Counted from the stretch's first letter, positions 1 through 9,862 are shown. The stretch is DNA of 58,644 nt from CAZUZD01 sp964624465 (GCA_964624465.1 CAZUZD010000007.1:1-58644), one strand, 5' to 3'. The notes: generated by a model from the letters alone, not told the origin. A program made the numbers and translations.

Positions 1-733
<733 letters not shown>

Positions 734-1087
734 GGCTACCGCCCCGAGTGGTCCGACGCGGCGACACGCGACGGACGAGGAGAACTGGCCGTCCGAAGAC
801 CCGTTTGAAAACAGATCCAGAAGATGAGGCAGCGTTGACGAACGGTGTGGGCAGGCGGGACGACGGGAATGGCTTCGTATCCTTATTATAGTCCTCGGCA
901 ATCGGCCACAAGGCCCAGGGCTCGTTTCCTGTTGAAAATTCGCGAGCGGCCACCCCTTGAGATCAATTGATGCAATCGGATGTGCCGACCCAACCCCGAG
1001 ATTCGCGGGAGGCCCTCGGATGTGCGCCCGTCGGCGGTGTCCGGCGGGGGCACTTCTCCGCGGTCGGACTCTGCCCGGGAGTGGGCG
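734..1087. other. intergenic region upstream of the FHA gene
   Basis: No convincing gene is present. The stretch holds the presumed promoter of the FHA gene (a TATAAT on the minus strand at 885-890) and the region downstream of the lipoyl transferase gene. Open frames across it have poor start signals and overlap the reverse strand of real genes. Confidence 0.5.
885..890 (-). promoter_or_regulatory. putative -10 box for the FHA gene
   Basis: The minus strand reads a perfect TATAAT here, in otherwise GC-rich DNA, about 150 bp before the FHA start codon. The best -35 candidate is TTGTGG, 15 bp upstream, which is a short spacing, so only the -10 is well supported. Confidence 0.35.
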
Positions 1088-1840
1088 TCAGCGACGGCGG
1101 ATCCACGCCGGGTTGCGATATACCTCGGTTGCCAGCCGCTCGGCGACCGGCCCCAGCGTCGCATCCCTCCCGGCTGGAACCGGCACGAGCCCGAGGGCCT
1201 CGGGCAGGACCGTCTGGAGCGCCTCGGACCAGGCGTGAGCCGGCTCGGTCCGGCCCGCCAGCTCGCGGAGGCCCGGCAGTTCGGGGGTGCGTGGCGAGGC
1301 CTCGAGCAGGATCGAGCCGTGCTGGAGCACCGCATGCGGCCGACGCCGCTGGGCGCTGCCCACGACCTTCGTGGTGCCGATGAGGATGTCCTCGGGGTCG
1401 CGGTCCAGGAAGCAGAGCAAGGGCGTCGGCCCCGCCAGCGGGCCCGAGGCCTCCGGGACGTCCGCGCGGCGGCGGGCGTCGATCCCAACCGAGCGCAGGA
1501 CCCCGGCGATCGTCCGGTGCACCGCGCGGTACAGGTCGGCCGGCCGCACGGCCGCTGGCAGGGCGCGGGGGACGACCAGGGCGTAGGTCAGATCGCGGTC
1601 GTGCCAGATCGCGCCGCCGCCGCTGGGCCGCCGCACGAGGGACACGTCGCGCCAGCGCTCCTCCCGCGTGGCGTCCTCCCAGCGCTGGAAGTAGCCGAGG
1701 CTGAGGGTGGGCGGATTCCAGGTGTAGAACCGCAGGTAGGCCCGCGACGGGTCGGCGTCGACGGCGTCGAGCAGGGCCTCGTCGAGGCCGAGGTTTCCGG
1801 GGCCGTCGGCGGCCTGCTCCGGGAGGATGCGACATTCCAT
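1088..1840 (-). CDS. lipoate-protein ligase A / LipM-like octanoyltransferase family protein
   Basis: 250 residues of the biotin/lipoyl protein ligase fold. Diagnostic stretches are RRPSGGGAIWHDRDLTYAL (acyl-binding loop), then TTKVVGSAQRRR with the conserved lysine, and LQHGSILL. A cysteine in PLLCFLD, just before the lysine motif, sits where LipM-type octanoyltransferases carry their catalytic Cys (ACFD-like). That makes octanoyl transfer to lipoyl domains more likely than ATP-dependent lipoate ligation, though this is inference. It is the last gene of the glycine cleavage operon, 96 bp after gcvPB, and its obvious substrate is the GcvH lysine. No LipA or second ligase is visible nearby. 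Confidence 0.8.
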   Translation of the reverse strand: MECRILPEQAADGPGNLGLDEALLDAVDADPSRAYLRFYTWNPPTLSLGYFQRWEDATREERWRDVSLVRRPSGGGAIWHDRDLTYALVVPRALPAAVRPADLYRAVHRTIAGVLRSVGIDARRRADVPEASGPLAGPTPLLCFLDRDPEDILIGTTKVVGSAQRRRPHAVLQHGSILLEASPRTPELPGLRELAGRTEPAHAWSEALQTVLPEALGLVPVPAGRDATLGPVAERLATEVYRNPAWIRRR

Positions 1841-1936
1841 CGTGGCACCCGTGGCGGTTCAGGAGCGGCGTCAGGGCGGTGTGGTCCGAGGAGCCACACC
1901 GCCCCGGGGGGTGGTCGTCAGGTCGGGATCAGGCAC

Positions 1937-3442
1937 TCAGCGGGCGCCGACGAGCTCGGGGGCCGGCTCGCCGGCGGCGGGGGCCGGCACCCACTTCAGG
2001 ATCGGCGTCCGGGCGGCCGCGACCTCGTCGGGACGGCTGATCGGCGTCGTGTGGGGCGCGTCGTGGAGCAGCTCGGGGCTCTCCTCGGCGATCTTGAGCA
2101 GGATCTGGGCGAACTTGTCGAGCGTCTCGCGGCTCTCGGTCTCGGTCGGCTCGACCATGAGCGCCTCGGGCACGATCAGCGGGAAGTAGACGGTCGGGGC
2201 GTGCACGTTGTGGTCGATCAGCCGCTTGGCGATGTCCATCGCCCGCACCCCGCGCTCGCGGGCGATCTGTCGCGCCGAGGCGACGAACTCGTGCATGCAG
2301 TGATCGTTGTACGGCACCGGATACTTGTGCTCGACGAGCGCCTTGAGGTAGTTGGCGTTGAGCACGGCATGCTGGGCCACCCGCTTCAGGCCGTCGGGAC
2401 CCTGGCAGCGGATGTAGCAGTAGGCGCGGACCAGCACGCCCGTGTTGGCGAAGAAGGCCCGCACGCGGCCGATCGACTTCGGGCGGTCGTGGTCGAGCCG
2501 GTAGGTCCCGTCGGCGTCGCGCGTCACCAGCGGCGCCGGCAGGTAGGGGGCCAGGTGCTTGCGGACGGCGATCGGACCGGCGCCGGGGCCGCCGCCGCCG
2601 TGGGGGCCCGAGAAGGTCTTGTGCGGGTTGTAGTGCATGAGGTCGACCCCCATGTCGCCGGGCCGCACCACGCCCAGGATCGCGTTCATGTTGGCGCCGT
2701 CGAGGTACAGCAGGGCCCCGCGGGCGTGGAGCATCTCGGCGATCTCGCCGATCTGGTGATCGAACAGGCCGGCGGTGTTCGGGTTGGTGATCATGAACAC
2801 GGCGGTCTGATCGTCGAGCTTGGCGCGGAAGTCGGCCAGGTCGACGAGTCCGCGGGCGTCGCTCTTGATCGTGATCGTCTCGAACCCTGCCAGGTGGGCC
2901 GAGGCGGGGTTCGTGCCGTGGGCGCTGTCGGGGATGAGGACCTTGGTGCGGGCCTCACCGCGGTCGCGGAAGTAGGCGGCCGCGACCAGCAGGGCCGTCA
3001 GCTCGCCCTGGGCGCCGGCGGCGGGTTGAAGGCTCACCGCGTCCAGGCCGGCGATCTCGGCCAGGTCCTGCTGCACCTCGTAGAGAAGCTGCAGCATGCC
3101 CTGGAGCGTCGACTCCTCCTGGTACGGGTGCAGGCCGGCCAGGCCCGGCAGGGCCGCCAGCCGCTCGTTCCGCCGGGGGTTGTACTTCATCGTACACGAC
3201 CCGAGCGGATAGAAGTTGGCGTCGATGCACATGTTGAGCGTGGACAGGTTCGTGTAGTGCCGCACGACGTCCAGCTCGCCGAGCTCCGGCAGCGGGGGCG
3301 CAACCGGGTCGAGGTGGTCGCCGGGGATGAGCGCCTCCAGGGACCGGTCGGGCACGTCCGAGGGCGGGAAGATGGCAGTCGACCGGCCGGGTCGGCTGGT
3401 CTCGAAGAGCAAGGCGGGCGGGTCGAGCTTGTACATGGACAT
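1937..3442 (-). CDS. gcvPB: glycine dehydrogenase (decarboxylating) subunit 2
   Basis: 501 residues, the catalytic half of the two-subunit P-protein. It decarboxylates glycine with pyridoxal phosphate and passes the aminomethyl group to the lipoyl arm of GcvH. The PLP lysine lies in YNPHKTFSGPHGGGGPG, and PLGSCTMKYNPRRNE is the typical N-terminal signature. The chosen ATG at 3442 gives MSMYKLDPP; an ATG two codons later (3436) is equally possible, while an upstream in-frame start would add an atypical leader. It follows gcvPA with a 141-bp gap in the same operon. Confidence 0.95.
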   Translation of the reverse strand: MSMYKLDPPALLFETSRPGRSTAIFPPSDVPDRSLEALIPGDHLDPVAPPLPELGELDVVRHYTNLSTLNMCIDANFYPLGSCTMKYNPRRNERLAALPGLAGLHPYQEESTLQGMLQLLYEVQQDLAEIAGLDAVSLQPAAGAQGELTALLVAAAYFRDRGEARTKVLIPDSAHGTNPASAHLAGFETITIKSDARGLVDLADFRAKLDDQTAVFMITNPNTAGLFDHQIGEIAEMLHARGALLYLDGANMNAILGVVRPGDMGVDLMHYNPHKTFSGPHGGGGPGAGPIAVRKHLAPYLPAPLVTRDADGTYRLDHDRPKSIGRVRAFFANTGVLVRAYCYIRCQGPDGLKRVAQHAVLNANYLKALVEHKYPVPYNDHCMHEFVASARQIARERGVRAMDIAKRLIDHNVHAPTVYFPLIVPEALMVEPTETESRETLDKFAQILLKIAEESPELLHDAPHTTPISRPDEVAAARTPILKWVPAPAAGEPAPELVGAR

Positions 3443-3583
3443 CGGCTGGGTCGCACCTGCTGAGATCGCGGCCGGGCGGGGCACGCGTGTGGTCGAGAAG
3501 GGAAGGCGATCACCGATCATGTCGGGGGGCCGGGCCCGCCGCGGTCGCGACCGGGCCCGGGCGGGGTCAGGGTCGGCGGCCGA

Positions 3584-4939
3584 TCACGCCGTGGCCAGGG
3601 CCCGGCGGTAGGCGTCGGCCAGGCCGTCGATCTCGGCCCTGGTCCGCTTCTCGGTCACCGCGATCAGGACGGAGTCGGCCAGGGTCGGGTCCCAGGCCCC
3701 CAGCGCCACGCCGCCGTGATAGCCGAGCCGGCCGACCTCGGCGAGCACCGTGGCGGCGTCGCGGCCCGGCAGCCGCACCACGAATTCCTTGAAGAAGGGC
3801 TCGTCGAAGGCGAGCTCGACGCCGGGTACCTTCGCGAGCTGCTCGGCGGCGTAGTGCGCCTTGCGGGTCGAGAGCTCGGCGGCCTGGCGCAGGCCCTCGG
3901 GCCCGACGACCGCCAGATAGATGCTGGCTCGCAGGGCCAGCAGGCCCTGGTTCGTGCAGATGTTCGAGGTCGCCTTCTCGCGGCGGATGTGCTGCTCGCG
4001 GGTCTGGAGGGTGAGCACCCAGCAGCGCTTGCCGTGGCGGTCGGTGGTCTGGCCCACGACCCGGCCGGGCATCTTGCGGACGAACTCCTCGCGGCAGGCG
4101 AGCAGGCCCAGGTACGGCCCGCCGTAGGCCAGGTGGTTGCCCAGCGACTGCCCCTCGGCCACCACGATGTCGGCGCCATAGGCCCCGGGGCGCCGGAGCA
4201 GGCCCAGGCTGATCGGGTCGACGCTGACGATGGCCAGGGCGCCCTTCGCGTGGGCGGCGTCGACCAGGGCCTCGACCTCCTCGAGCATCCCGAAGCAGTT
4301 CGGGTACTGGATGACGACGGCGGCCGTGTCGTCGGTGACGGCGGCGGCCAGGCGGTCGGCCGTGACCCGGCCCGCCTCGGCGGCGACCGTGACGACCTCG
4401 GGCTCGAGGTTGGCCAGGTAGGTGATCAGCGACTGGCGGTACTCGGGGTGGACGGATCCGGCCACCACGACCCGGCCCGAGCGCCCGGTGGCCCCCATCG
4501 CCATGAGCACGGCCTCGGCCACCGCCGAGCCGCCGTCGTAGAGGCTGGCGTTGGAGACGTCCATGCCCGTGAGCTGGGCGATGAGCGTCTGGTACTCGAA
4601 GATCGCCTGGAGGGTGCCCTGGCTGGCCTCGGCCTGGTAGGGCGTGTACGCAGTGAAGAACTCGCCGCGGCTGGCGAGCTGGTCGACCACGGCGGGCACG
4701 AAGTGGTCGTAGGCCCCACCGCCCAGGAAGCAGACCCGGCGGTCGATGCCCTCGTTGCGAGCCGCCAGGGCCGAGACGTGCTCGGTCAGGCCCAGCTCGC
4801 TGAGTGCCTCGGGCACGTGGAGCGGGCGCTTGAGCCGATAGTCGGCCGGCACCATGTCGAAGAGTTGTTCAATCGAGTCCAGGCCGATCGTCGCCAGCAT
4901 ATGGCGCACGTCGTCCGGCGTGTTGAGCAGGTAAGCCAT
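3584..4939 (-). CDS. gcvPA: glycine dehydrogenase (decarboxylating) subunit 1
   Basis: 451 residues, the non-PLP-binding partner of GcvPB in the heterotetrameric P-protein typical of many bacteria outside Proteobacteria. The start at 4939 gives MAYLLNTPDDVRHMLATIG, matching the usual N-terminus; an in-frame start 18 bases further up would add only six atypical residues. Family motifs include FLGGGAYDHFVPAVVDQL, YTPYQAEASQGTLQAIFEYQ and TSNICTNQGL. It lies between gcvH (214-bp gap upstream) and gcvPB. The order gcvT-H-PA-PB is the classic split-P arrangement. Confidence 0.95.
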   Translation of the reverse strand: MAYLLNTPDDVRHMLATIGLDSIEQLFDMVPADYRLKRPLHVPEALSELGLTEHVSALAARNEGIDRRVCFLGGGAYDHFVPAVVDQLASRGEFFTAYTPYQAEASQGTLQAIFEYQTLIAQLTGMDVSNASLYDGGSAVAEAVLMAMGATGRSGRVVVAGSVHPEYRQSLITYLANLEPEVVTVAAEAGRVTADRLAAAVTDDTAAVVIQYPNCFGMLEEVEALVDAAHAKGALAIVSVDPISLGLLRRPGAYGADIVVAEGQSLGNHLAYGGPYLGLLACREEFVRKMPGRVVGQTTDRHGKRCWVLTLQTREQHIRREKATSNICTNQGLLALRASIYLAVVGPEGLRQAAELSTRKAHYAAEQLAKVPGVELAFDEPFFKEFVVRLPGRDAATVLAEVGRLGYHGGVALGAWDPTLADSVLIAVTEKRTRAEIDGLADAYRRALATA

Positions 4940-5153
4940 GCCGAGCACCCATGTCAAAGAACCCCCGGCGCCGGCGGGAGACGCCCGGAGGGCTGGAGAC
5001 GCGCACCGTCTCCAGACATTCCCAGTGTATGTCCGGTGGCAACCCGCGCGGCGAGAACGCGAGCCGGCGGGGCGGCACCGATCGGCACAGCCGCGCCACG
5101 CCGCCGGGTCGCCCCGGCGGCGTGGAGGCCGGTCCAGGTCGGTGCTCCCCGGA

Positions 5154-5546
5154 TCAGTGATCCCCCTCGACGACCTGCTTCTGGTAGGTGTCGTAGTCGA
5201 GCAGGTCGGTCCGGCCGGCCAGATCGCCGTCGACGCGCACCTTGATGAGCCAGCCCTGGGTGTAGGGATCGGTGCCCAGGATCTGCACGTCGTTGGCGAC
5301 GGCCGAGTTGACCTCGAGCACCTCGCCGTCGACCGGGGCGTAGATGTCGCTGACCGCCTTGACGCTCTCGACCTCGCCGAAGCTCTTGCCCTGCTGGAGC
5401 TTGCGGCCCACGGCCGGCAGGTCGATGTGGATCAGGTCGGTGAGCTGGTCGACGGCGAACCGCGAGATCCCGATCGTGGCGACGTCGCCCTCGAGCCGGA
5501 TCCACTCATGCGACGGGGTGTACTTGAGCTGCTTCTCGTCGATCAT
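5154..5546 (-). CDS. gcvH: glycine cleavage system H protein
   Basis: 130 residues. This is the lipoyl carrier that shuttles the aminomethyl group between the P, T and L proteins. The start at 5546 gives MIDEKQLKYTPSHEWI, the usual H-protein N-terminus. The lipoyl-lysine is K63 in GEVESVKAVSD, as expected for the family, and the length is normal. It lies between gcvT (87-bp gap) and gcvPA. The lipoyl group is probably attached by the transferase at the end of the same operon. Confidence 0.96.
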   Translation of the reverse strand: MIDEKQLKYTPSHEWIRLEGDVATIGISRFAVDQLTDLIHIDLPAVGRKLQQGKSFGEVESVKAVSDIYAPVDGEVLEVNSAVANDVQILGTDPYTQGWLIKVRVDGDLAGRTDLLDYDTYQKQVVEGDH

Positions 5547-5633
5547 CGGTCGATCAGCCCTCAGCAACAGGAGAACGGTGGGGAAGTGATGGTCGGGACG
5601 GGAGCCGGACGGGGGCGAGAGGGTGGTCGGGCT

Positions 5634-6731
5634 TCAGGCGCCCGGGCGCTTGTAGAACGGGATTGGGACGACGGTGGCCGGCTCGACATGGCCGCGGATG
5701 TCGACCGCCAGGCCGGGACCGGCGGCGTGCTCGGCGTCGACCAGGGCCATCGCCAGGCTCCGGCCCAGGGTCGGGGCGAAGGTGCCCGAGGTGACGGTGC
5801 CGATCGGGGTGCCGGCCGGGCCGAGCACGGTGGCGCCCTGCCGGGCAATGCGCTTCCCCTCCAGGCTGAGGCCGATCCGCTGACGGCGGACCTCCGCCTT
5901 GGCCGAGGTCAGGGCCTTCGAGCCCACGAACGGGCCCTTGAGCTTGCCGAGCTTGACCGCCCAGCCCAGCCCGGCCTCGAACGGGTTGATGTCCATGGCC
6001 AGCTCGTGGCCGTAGAGCGGCATGCCGGCCTCGAACCGGAGCGTATCGCGGGCGCCCAGGCCGCAGGCCAGCAGCCCGGCGTCGGCGCCGGCGGCCAGCA
6101 ACGACTCCCACATCCGCACGGCCAGGTTTGCCGGGCCGATCAGCTCGAACCCGTCCTCGCCGGTGTAGCCGGTCCGGCTCACCAGCCAGATCTGGCCGTG
6201 GGCGTCGGTGCCCTGCCCCAGGCCGTAGTACGCGATGCCGGCGAGGTCGCCGGCGACGACGCGGCCGGCGATCTCGAGCGCCCGGGGGCCCTGCACGGCG
6301 ATCATGGCCGTCTCCAGGGTCTGATCGTCCAGGGTCGCCCCGGTGGCCGGCGCGTGGGCCTGGAACTGGGCGACCACGGCGTCGCGATTCGAGGCGTTGC
6401 AGACGACCAGGTAACCGGGCTCGTGCGGCCGATAGACGAGGATGTCGTCGATGACGCCGCCGTCAGGGTTGCAGACCAGGCTGTACTGGATCTGGCCGGG
6501 TTCGAGCCGACCGACGCGATTGGTCGTGACCGACTCCAACCACCCCAGCGCCGCGGTGCCGGTGAAGCGGAGCCGGCCCATGTGGCCGATGTCGAACAGG
6601 CCGGCCCGGTTCCGGACGGCCTGGTGCTCGTCGGTGATCGTCGAGTACTGGACCGGCATCGACCAGCCCCCGAACTCGACCATCCGGCCGCCATGGGCGG
6701 TGTGCCAGGCGTGCAGCGGCGTCTGTCTCAT
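5634..6731 (-). CDS. gcvT: glycine cleavage system T protein (aminomethyltransferase)
   Basis: 365 residues. It transfers the methylene group from aminomethyl-GcvH to tetrahydrofolate and releases ammonia. The start at 6731 (MRQTPLHAWHTAHGGRMVEF) fits the family. FDIGHMGR near the N-terminus and the C-terminal SGTFAPTLGRSLAMALVD stretch are typical. It is the first gene of the leftward gcv operon, with a good promoter about 100 bp upstream. The leader contains no recognisable glycine riboswitch. The upstream intergenic DNA is shared with a divergent membrane-protein gene. Confidence 0.95.
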   Translation of the reverse strand: MRQTPLHAWHTAHGGRMVEFGGWSMPVQYSTITDEHQAVRNRAGLFDIGHMGRLRFTGTAALGWLESVTTNRVGRLEPGQIQYSLVCNPDGGVIDDILVYRPHEPGYLVVCNASNRDAVVAQFQAHAPATGATLDDQTLETAMIAVQGPRALEIAGRVVAGDLAGIAYYGLGQGTDAHGQIWLVSRTGYTGEDGFELIGPANLAVRMWESLLAAGADAGLLACGLGARDTLRFEAGMPLYGHELAMDINPFEAGLGWAVKLGKLKGPFVGSKALTSAKAEVRRQRIGLSLEGKRIARQGATVLGPAGTPIGTVTSGTFAPTLGRSLAMALVDAEHAAGPGLAVDIRGHVEPATVVPIPFYKRPGA

Positions 6732-6828
6732 GGTCTGCCTTCGGGTCCCACATCGGAATGCCGGCCCGGTCGGAGGCCCACGGCGCCCTCCGAAGCTCCA
6801 CCATCGGACCGATCCACGATTCGGGATC

Positions 6829-6858
6829 ATTCTAGCGAGCCACCGTTTCGGGTGACAA
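6829..6858 (-). promoter_or_regulatory. putative sigma-70 promoter of the gcv operon
   Basis: On the minus strand TTGTCA (6853-6858) is followed after 18 bp by TAGAAT (6829-6834), giving an expected leader of about 90 nt to the gcvT start. Both boxes are close to consensus in GC-rich DNA. No riboswitch fold was recognised in the leader. Confidence 0.55.
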
Positions 6859-7002
6859 CCGGACCCGTGCCGCCGGCCCGGTTCCCCGATGCGTCCGGGC
6901 GCCGAAGTCTCTACAATTCACCCATCCCGACGGCGTCCGATGGCCGGACCCGGGCTCCGGCCGCGATTCCAGCCCCATCCCCTGGCGAGATGCCCCCTTC
7001 CG

Positions 7003-8343
7003 ATGATCGCGTCGTCGTTTTTGATCATCGCCGGGTTGATCCTGATCAACGCCTTCTTCGTCGCCGCCGAGTTCGCCCTGGTGAAGGTGCGAATCAGCCA
7101 GATCGAGCAGCTGGCCGAGGAGGGCAACTGGGCGGCCCGCCTGACGCGGCAGGCCCTGGAGCGGCTGGACGCCTACCTGTCGGCCTCGCAGCTCGGCATC
7201 ACCGTGGCCAGCCTGGCGCTCGGCACCCAGATCGAGCACGCCATCGAGCCGCCGATCCGGTCGGCCCTGGCGCTGATCGGGATCCCGGTCGGGACGTCGA
7301 AGTTCCTGGCGCTGACGCTCGTGCCGGCCATGGCCCTGTCCTTCGGCACCTTCCTGCACATGGCCCTCGGCGAGCAGGCCCCCAAGAGCCTGGCGATCCG
7401 CTCGGCCAAGACGGTGGCGCTCTGGACGGCCCCCGTGCTCGTCGCCTTCTACTACATCTTCTGGCCGATCATCTGGCTGCTGAACCACGCCAGCAACCTG
7501 ACCCTCGTGCTCCTGGGCCTGGGCCACGCCGACCACGCCGAGGTGGCCCACACCGAAGAGGAACTCAAGCACATCGTCGCCGAGAGCGTCGCCGGCGGCC
7601 ACCTCAGCCGCAACGAGCGGCTCATGATCGAGAACGTCCTGAACCTGGAGGAGAAGACGGCCCGCCGGGTGATGGTGCCGCGCCCCGACATCGCCTACCT
7701 GAGCCTCAAGCGCCCGCTGGAGGAGAACCTCCGGATCGCCCGCCAGACCGGCCACACCCGGTTCCCGCTCTGCGAGGACGACCTGACCACGGTCATCGGC
7801 ATGATCCACGTCAAGGACCTGTTCCGCTCGAACCAGCCCTCCGGCGGCCGGCTCGACCTCCGCAAGCTCGCCCGCGAGGTGCCGTTCCTGCCCGAGACGC
7901 TGCACCTGGACCAGCTCCTGGTCGACTTCCAGCGCAACCGGATCCACATCGCCATGCTCCTGGACGAGTACGGCGACGTCTCGGGCATGATCACGCTCGA
8001 GAACGTGCTGGAGGAGCTCGTCGGGCCGATCCAGGACGAGTTCGACCGCGAGACGCCCCAGGTCACCCCCCTGCCCGACGGCGCCTGGGACGTGGACGCG
8101 GCGCTGCCGCTGGACCGCCTGGCCGACGTCTGCGGCGTCGAACTGCCCGAGACCGAGGCCGAGACGACCGGCGGGCTGATCCTCGACCTCCTGGGCCGGC
8201 TGGCGCAGACCGGCGACCGGGTGGAGGTCGACGGCCATTGGCTGGTGGTTACCCAGGCCGACCCGACCCGGATCCGCCGCGTCCGGGTCGAGCCGATCCC
8301 GCCGGCGCCCGAGGCCGAGGGGAAGGCCGCCGAGGAGTCCTGA
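7003..8343 (+). CDS. CNNM/CBS-pair membrane protein (hemolysin C / CorC family)
   Basis: 446 residues from the ATG at 7003 (MIASSFLIIAGLILINAFF). An N-terminal CNNM (DUF21) membrane region of about 190 residues has several hydrophobic helices and the motif NAFFVAAEFALVKVR. It is followed by a CBS pair (about 200-330; RRVMVPRPDIAYL, RNRIHIAMLLDEYGDVSGM) and a C-terminal CorC/HlyC domain (about 345-430; GAWDVDAALPLDRL). Relatives are proposed magnesium/cobalt efflux or cation-homeostasis proteins; haemolytic activity is only a historical name. It is transcribed divergently from the gcv operon. Upstream in-frame ATGs would add a Pro/Arg-rich leader and are unlikely starts. Confidence 0.88.
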   Translation: MIASSFLIIAGLILINAFFVAAEFALVKVRISQIEQLAEEGNWAARLTRQALERLDAYLSASQLGITVASLALGTQIEHAIEPPIRSALALIGIPVGTSKFLALTLVPAMALSFGTFLHMALGEQAPKSLAIRSAKTVALWTAPVLVAFYYIFWPIIWLLNHASNLTLVLLGLGHADHAEVAHTEEELKHIVAESVAGGHLSRNERLMIENVLNLEEKTARRVMVPRPDIAYLSLKRPLEENLRIARQTGHTRFPLCEDDLTTVIGMIHVKDLFRSNQPSGGRLDLRKLAREVPFLPETLHLDQLLVDFQRNRIHIAMLLDEYGDVSGMITLENVLEELVGPIQDEFDRETPQVTPLPDGAWDVDAALPLDRLADVCGVELPETEAETTGGLILDLLGRLAQTGDRVEVDGHWLVVTQADPTRIRRVRVEPIPPAPEAEGKAAEES

Positions 8344-8453
8344 CCCGCCCGTCGCCGTGAGCCACGGCGCGGGGGATGCATTCGAACGGACCCGGGACGC
8401 CGCCGCCCGACTCCGCCCGGGCCCGGTGCGCGTGCCGTCACCCAGGAGCGATC

Positions 8454-8786
8454 ATGCCCGCCTACTACCAGTCGGAAGACCTGCCGAAGCTCGGGGACCT
8501 GTCCCTGGGCGCCCCCGACCTCTGGGAGAAGTTCCAGGCCTACTACGGCCCCGTGTTCGCCGACGGCGCCCTCTCGGCCCGCGAGAAGGCGCTCATCGCC
8601 CTGGCCGTCTCGCACGTCGTCCAGTGCCCGTACTGCATCGACGTCTACTCCCGGACCTGCCTGGAGCAGGGCTCGAACCTGGAGCAGATGACCGAGGCGG
8701 TGCACGCCGGCGCCGCCATCGCCGCCGGCGCCGCGCTGGCGCACGGGGTCCAGATGAAGGCCGTGGTCGACAAGCTGTCGATGTGA
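8454..8786 (+). CDS. arsenosugar biosynthesis-associated peroxidase-like protein (AhpD/CMD fold)
   Basis: 110 residues from MPAYYQSEDLPKLG. It has the carboxymuconolactone decarboxylase/AhpD fold with the redox pair CPYC in HVVQCPYCIDVYS and the downstream EAVHAGAAIAAGAAL helix. This family consistently sits next to arsS, as here with a 35-bp gap. A thiol peroxidase or redox partner role is known for the fold; its exact part in arsenosugar synthesis is unproven. Some family members replace a redox Cys by selenocysteine, but this copy has two cysteines and needs no recoding. Confidence 0.8.
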   Translation: MPAYYQSEDLPKLGDLSLGAPDLWEKFQAYYGPVFADGALSAREKALIALAVSHVVQCPYCIDVYSRTCLEQGSNLEQMTEAVHAGAAIAAGAALAHGVQMKAVVDKLSM

Positions 8787-8821
8787 GCCGTCGCCCCCTT
8801 CCCCTCGGGAGTCCGATCCGC

Positions 8822-9862
8822 ATGGCGCGCAGTCTCAGGGCCCAGGGGCACCCGCTGGCGGTCCTCGACCACCAGCGGGCGGTGCTCGCCCCCGCAGGGC
8901 GGTTTCCCGCCTTCGCCGACCGCCTCGCCGCCCAGGGGCTGGGCCCCTTGACGTCCACGGCCCCGACGGTGCTGCAACTGAACCTCGGCAAGGTCTGCAA
9001 TCAGACCTGCCGCCACTGCCACGTCGATGCCGGCCCGGACCGCACCGAGGTGATGACCCGCGCGACCATGCAGACGTGCCTCGACCTGCTGGCGCGCACG
9101 AGTATCCCGATGGTCGACCTGACCGGCGGGGCGCCCGAGATGAACCCGGACTTCCGCTGGCTGGTGGGTCAGGTGCGCGCCCTGGGCCGGTCGGTGATGG
9201 ACCGCTGCAACCTCACCATCCTGACCGTCGGTCGGTTCCGCGACCTGCCGGAGTTCCTGGCCGAGCACCGCGTCGAGATCGTCGCCTCGCTGCCATCCTT
9301 CCTGGCCCGCAACACCGACGCCCAGCGCGGCGACGGCGTGTTCGAGGCCTCCGTCGAGGCCCTGCGGCGCCTGAACGACCTGGGCTACGGCCGCGAGGGC
9401 TCCGGCCTGGAGCTGCACCTCGTCTACAACCCGACCGGCGCCTTCCTGGCGCCCCGGCAGGCGTCGGTCGAGCCCGAGTACCGCCGCGAGCTACTCCGGC
9501 GGCACGGGCTCGTGTTCAACCGCCTGTTCGTGCTCACGAACCTGCCGGTGAACCGCTACCTCGAATTCCTGCTCGAATCGGGGCAGTACGACGCGTACAT
9601 GGAGCGCCTGTTGGGGGCGTTCAACCCGGCGGCCGTCGACGGCCTGATGTGCCGCACCACGGTCTCTGTGGACTGGGACGGCCGGCTCGCCGACTGCGAC
9701 TTCAACCAGATGCTCGGCCTGCCGACCGCCGCCGGCTGGCCGCAGACGATCGGCGAGCTGGACCCGGCCCGGCTGGAGGGCCGGCCGGTGGTGACCGCGC
9801 CGCACTGCTACGGCTGCACGGCCGGCCAGGGCTCGAGCTGCGGCGGCGTGATCGTGACGTGA
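8822..9862 (+). CDS. arsS: radical SAM protein ArsS (arsenosugar biosynthesis)
   Basis: 346 residues from the ATG at 8822 (MARSLRAQGHPL). The radical SAM iron-sulfur motif is CNQTCRHC (CxxxCxxC) near residue 60, followed by VDLTGGAPEMNP. The C-terminal CYGCTAGQGSSCGG is the ArsS/selenoprotein-type cysteine motif, here with Cys in all positions. Known ArsS proteins attach a 5'-deoxyadenosyl group to dimethylarsenite in arsenosugar formation. No arsM methyltransferase is in the window, so the substrate supply is unknown. It forms a two-gene unit with the AhpD-like gene. Confidence 0.85.
   Translation: MARSLRAQGHPLAVLDHQRAVLAPAGRFPAFADRLAAQGLGPLTSTAPTVLQLNLGKVCNQTCRHCHVDAGPDRTEVMTRATMQTCLDLLARTSIPMVDLTGGAPEMNPDFRWLVGQVRALGRSVMDRCNLTILTVGRFRDLPEFLAEHRVEIVASLPSFLARNTDAQRGDGVFEASVEALRRLNDLGYGREGSGLELHLVYNPTGAFLAPRQASVEPEYRRELLRRHGLVFNRLFVLTNLPVNRYLEFLLESGQYDAYMERLLGAFNPAAVDGLMCRTTVSVDWDGRLADCDFNQMLGLPTAAGWPQTIGELDPARLEGRPVVTAPHCYGCTAGQGSSCGGVIVT

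Noticed and set aside
980..3463. Long plus-strand open frame opposite the lipoyl transferase and gcvPB genes
   Set aside because: It is an antisense frame produced by high GC and codon bias; the minus strand encodes well-recognised enzymes here.
6732..6828. Possible glycine riboswitch in the gcvT leader
   Set aside because: The roughly 90-nt leader has neither the conserved glycine-aptamer motifs nor room for a tandem aptamer.
8454..9862. Hidden selenocysteine codons in the AhpD-like gene or arsS
   Set aside because: Both frames are continuous with Cys codons at the redox positions; no in-frame TGA occurs before the final stop codons.
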